NCBI RefSeq assembly: GCF_014302995.1
Contig: NZ_CP060295.1
Span: forward strand, 1,612,001 to 1,676,000
Direction: 5' to 3'
DNA length: 64,000 bases
Source of the DNA: Variovorax sp. PAMC26660
GTDB lineage: Bacteria > Pseudomonadota > Gammaproteobacteria > Burkholderiales > Burkholderiaceae_C
The notes under the pieces were generated by a model that was given only the letters and a program-made list of their open reading frames with translations, was not told the DNA's origin and did not search any database. Position 1 is the first letter of the stretch, and every line of letters starts with the position of its first letter. This document shows positions 62,396 to 64,000 of the stretch, piece by piece. Made by a program: the position numbers and the translations under genes.

Positions 62396-63618
62396 TCGCT
62401 GTTGTCCTTGGGTGGGTTCGGCTGCACGGTGATGCCGCGCGCGAGCATCCGGTCGATCTCTTCGCTCGCATAGCCCGCTTCGCGCAACAACTCGACGCTC
62501 TGCTCGCCGATGCGCGGCGTGGGGCGACGGATGGCGGCGGGCGTGGCGCTGTAGCGGCCGACCGGCGCGAGGGTGCGGATGCGGCCTTCGGTCGGGTGAT
62601 CGAACTCGGGATAGAAGTCGACGGCGCGCAGGTGCGGATCGTCGAGCAGGCTTTCGGTGCTGTGCAGGCGCGCGACCGGAATGTCGGCGGCTTCCAGCAC
62701 GGTCATCCATTCGTCACTGCCGCGCGTGGCCATCACCTCGGCCACGAAGGCGTAGACCGCACCGATGTTGGCGGCGCGCGCCGTGTGCGTACCGAACATC
62801 GGCGAGCTGCGCAGCTCGGGCCGGCCGATCACATCGAAGAAGGCCTGCCAGTGCTTGTCGTTGTAGATGAGCACGCTGAGGTAGCCGTCGGACGTGGCGT
62901 AGGGCTTGCGATGCGGCGCGAGCAGGCGCGCATAGCCGGTGGGGCCGAGCGGCGGCTCGAAGCTGTGGCCGCCGAGGTGGTCGCCCATCACGAACTGCGA
63001 GAGTGCCTCGAACATCGGCACTTCGACCGCCTGGCCCTGGCCGGTGCGCTGCGCATGCAGCACTGCCGCCAGCAATGCGATGGCCGCCTGCAGCCCCACC
63101 GCGCGGTCGGCCAGCGTGACGGGCGCATAGCGCGGCGCACCGCCGCTTTGCTGCGCGAACAGCGAAGCGACGCCGGCGGCGCCCTGGATCAGGTCGTCGT
63201 ACGCGGGCTTGCCTGCATACGGTCCTTCTTCGCCGTAGCCGAAGGCGCCGAGGTAGACGATCTTCGGGTTCACCGCGGACACCGCCGCGTAGTCGAGCCC
63301 GAGCCGCGCCATCGCCTGCGGACGCGTGTTGTAGATCAGCGCATCGCAACCGGCTGCGAGCCGCAGGCAGGCCTCGCGGCCCTCGGGTTGCTTCAGGTCG
63401 AGCACGATCGAGCGCTTGTTGCGGTTCAGGTGCATCGCCATCGCGCCCATGCCTGCGTTGCGCATCGGCCCGACCGCGCGCAGGTTGTCGCCGGCGGGCG
63501 GCTCGACCTTGACGATGTCGGCGCCGAGATCGCCCAGCGTCTGCGTGGCGTAGGGGCCCATCACCACGGCGGTGAGGTCGAGGATGCGGATGCCTTGCAG
63601 AGGTCCGGAGATGTTCAT
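62392..63618 (-). CDS. CaiB/BaiF family CoA-transferase
   Basis: 408 residues. Class III (formyl-CoA transferase type) fold: GIRILDLTAVVMGPYATQTL (about 9-28), LGADIVKVEPPAGDNLR and RNKRSIVLDLKQPEGREA. The catalytic Asp is in VTLADRAVG (about 167-175). It moves CoA between carboxylic acids and supplies the acyl-CoA dehydrogenase encoded next. A Bug gene follows on its upstream side, with a palindromic repeat in between, so an organic-acid uptake/activation/oxidation unit is likely. Confidence 0.92.
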   Translation of the reverse strand: MNISGPLQGIRILDLTAVVMGPYATQTLGDLGADIVKVEPPAGDNLRAVGPMRNAGMGAMAMHLNRNKRSIVLDLKQPEGREACLRLAAGCDALIYNTRPQAMARLGLDYAAVSAVNPKIVYLGAFGYGEEGPYAGKPAYDDLIQGAAGVASLFAQQSGGAPRYAPVTLADRAVGLQAAIALLAAVLHAQRTGQGQAVEVPMFEALSQFVMGDHLGGHSFEPPLGPTGYARLLAPHRKPYATSDGYLSVLIYNDKHWQAFFDVIGRPELRSSPMFGTHTARAANIGAVYAFVAEVMATRGSDEWMTVLEAADIPVARLHSTESLLDDPHLRAVDFYPEFDHPTEGRIRTLAPVGRYSATPAAIRRPTPRIGEQSVELLREAGYASEEIDRMLARGITVQPNPPKDNSE

Positions 63619-63632
63619 GTCTTGGTCTTCGC

Positions 63633-63732
63633 TCCTTCCCCCTCTGGGGGAAGATTGGGATGGGGGCGGGCAGAGCGCTCGATGGGTACGCCGCTTTCCC
63701 CCACCCCTGCCCTCCCCCGGAAGGGGAGGGAG
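63633..63732. repeat. GC-rich palindromic repeat, copy 2, intergenic
   Basis: Same family as 48501-48620. Left arm from about 63634 (TCCCCCTCTGGGGGAAG) and right arm to 63732 (CCTCCCCCGGAAGGGGAGGG) are complementary with a few mismatches; the centre is shorter (about 29 against 43 bases) but shares GCGCTCGA. It sits between the CaiB and Bug genes. Confidence 0.88.
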
Positions 63733-63766
63733 AAATTCAAACTCAAATGCAAATTCGACACCGCGC

Positions 63767-64000
63767 TCATTCGGGTTGAATGCCCGCGGCCTGAATCAGC
63801 TTCTTCCACTTCGCCAGCTCGGACACGGTGAACGCGCCCAGCTCTTCCGGCGTGCTGCCGAACGCATCGAAGCCCAGCTTGGCCACCCGCTCGCGAAACG
63901 CCGCACTGTTCGCCATGCCCGACAGAGCCTTGTTCAGCTTCAGCACGATGTCGCGCGGCGTGCCGGCCGGTGCGAACACGCCGTTCCACGAAGTGATGTC
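63767..64000 (-). CDS. Bug-family binding protein, 5' part beyond window
   Basis: The frame stays open to the window edge. The visible C-terminal 77 residues show WNGVFAPAGTPRDIVLKLNK, FGSTPEELGAFTVSELAKW and the end KLIQAAGIQPE, all typical of Bug/TctC proteins. It is the fourth such protein in the window and the likely binding protein for the CaiB/acyl-CoA dehydrogenase route. Confidence 0.88.
   Translation of the reverse strand, partial: DITSWNGVFAPAGTPRDIVLKLNKALSGMANSAAFRERVAKLGFDAFGSTPEELGAFTVSELAKWKKLIQAAGIQPE

Overview
The window reads as chromosome of a high-GC betaproteobacterium of the Comamonadaceae, most like Variovorax. The reasons are the dense, GC-rich, mostly ATGA- or GTGA-overlapped operons, four tripartite-tricarboxylate (Bug/TctC-type) binding proteins without adjacent TctAB membrane genes, a tandem-fused UvrA, an SAH riboswitch in front of ahcY, and a conserved block tyrS / M23 peptidase / anmK / erpA / rpsI-rplM. 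The species call is inference from gene content; no rRNA or tRNA gene is visible. No prophage, insertion sequence, integrase or CRISPR array was found.

Layout. 1-4267: a plus-strand operon of two DUF1254/DUF1214 proteins, a metallo-beta-lactamase-fold alkylsulfatase relative that has lost most metal ligands, and a Bug binding protein. 4272-9492: ruvA and a membrane protein (minus); ybeZ (PhoH-like), a double-hairpin repeat, ybeY and a methyltransferase (plus); dtd and a cation diffusion facilitator (minus). 9647-17647: FecR/OmpA pair, tyrS, M23 peptidase, anmK, a DHA2 exporter, erpA, rpsI and rplM, with clear terminators and a strong rplM promoter. 17835-20740: a secreted trypsin-like protease with a lipoprotein, and rlmJ. 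20756-24738: the methyl-cycle operon ahcY-tlyA-metF-rlpA, read from a sigma70-type promoter through an SAH riboswitch whose 3' strand overlaps an intrinsic terminator. 24868-27749: a 695-residue lipoprotein made of two tandem repeats, then a secreted protein. 27899-31464: a PHA granule operon (phasin, alpha/beta hydrolase, short PhaE-like protein, class III-type PhaC, GNAT). 31523-38912: prfC, a small secreted protein, an ABC-2 exporter whose two permease genes are separated by the second copy of the double-hairpin repeat, a HAD phosphatase and an MFS exporter. 39001-47400: TetR regulator, a Fic protein with duplicated palindromes over its start codon, Bug proteins, and a putative polyamine/ornithine catabolic cluster (acetylpolyamine amidohydrolase, ornithine cyclodeaminase, M20 amidohydrolase) facing a LysR regulator. 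47431-53280: tandem UvrA carrying an in-frame palindromic repeat. 53467-57863: two tandem LivJ-type binding proteins, a 54-residue membrane protein and an MHS-type transporter. 58044-64000: a minus-strand run of a DsbA-family isomerase, DUF1289, YbaK, LysE, HMG-CoA lyase, acyl-CoA dehydrogenase, CaiB transferase and a truncated Bug protein, suggesting acyl-CoA or branched-chain catabolism.

The most notable non-coding signals are two dispersed repeat families. The first (6741-7016 and 34570-34836) is a roughly 270-bp double-hairpin element placed twice inside operons, with stem bases that differ between copies but keep their pairing. The second (48501-48620 and 63633-63732) is a GC-rich palindrome found once between genes and once translated in frame inside uvrA.
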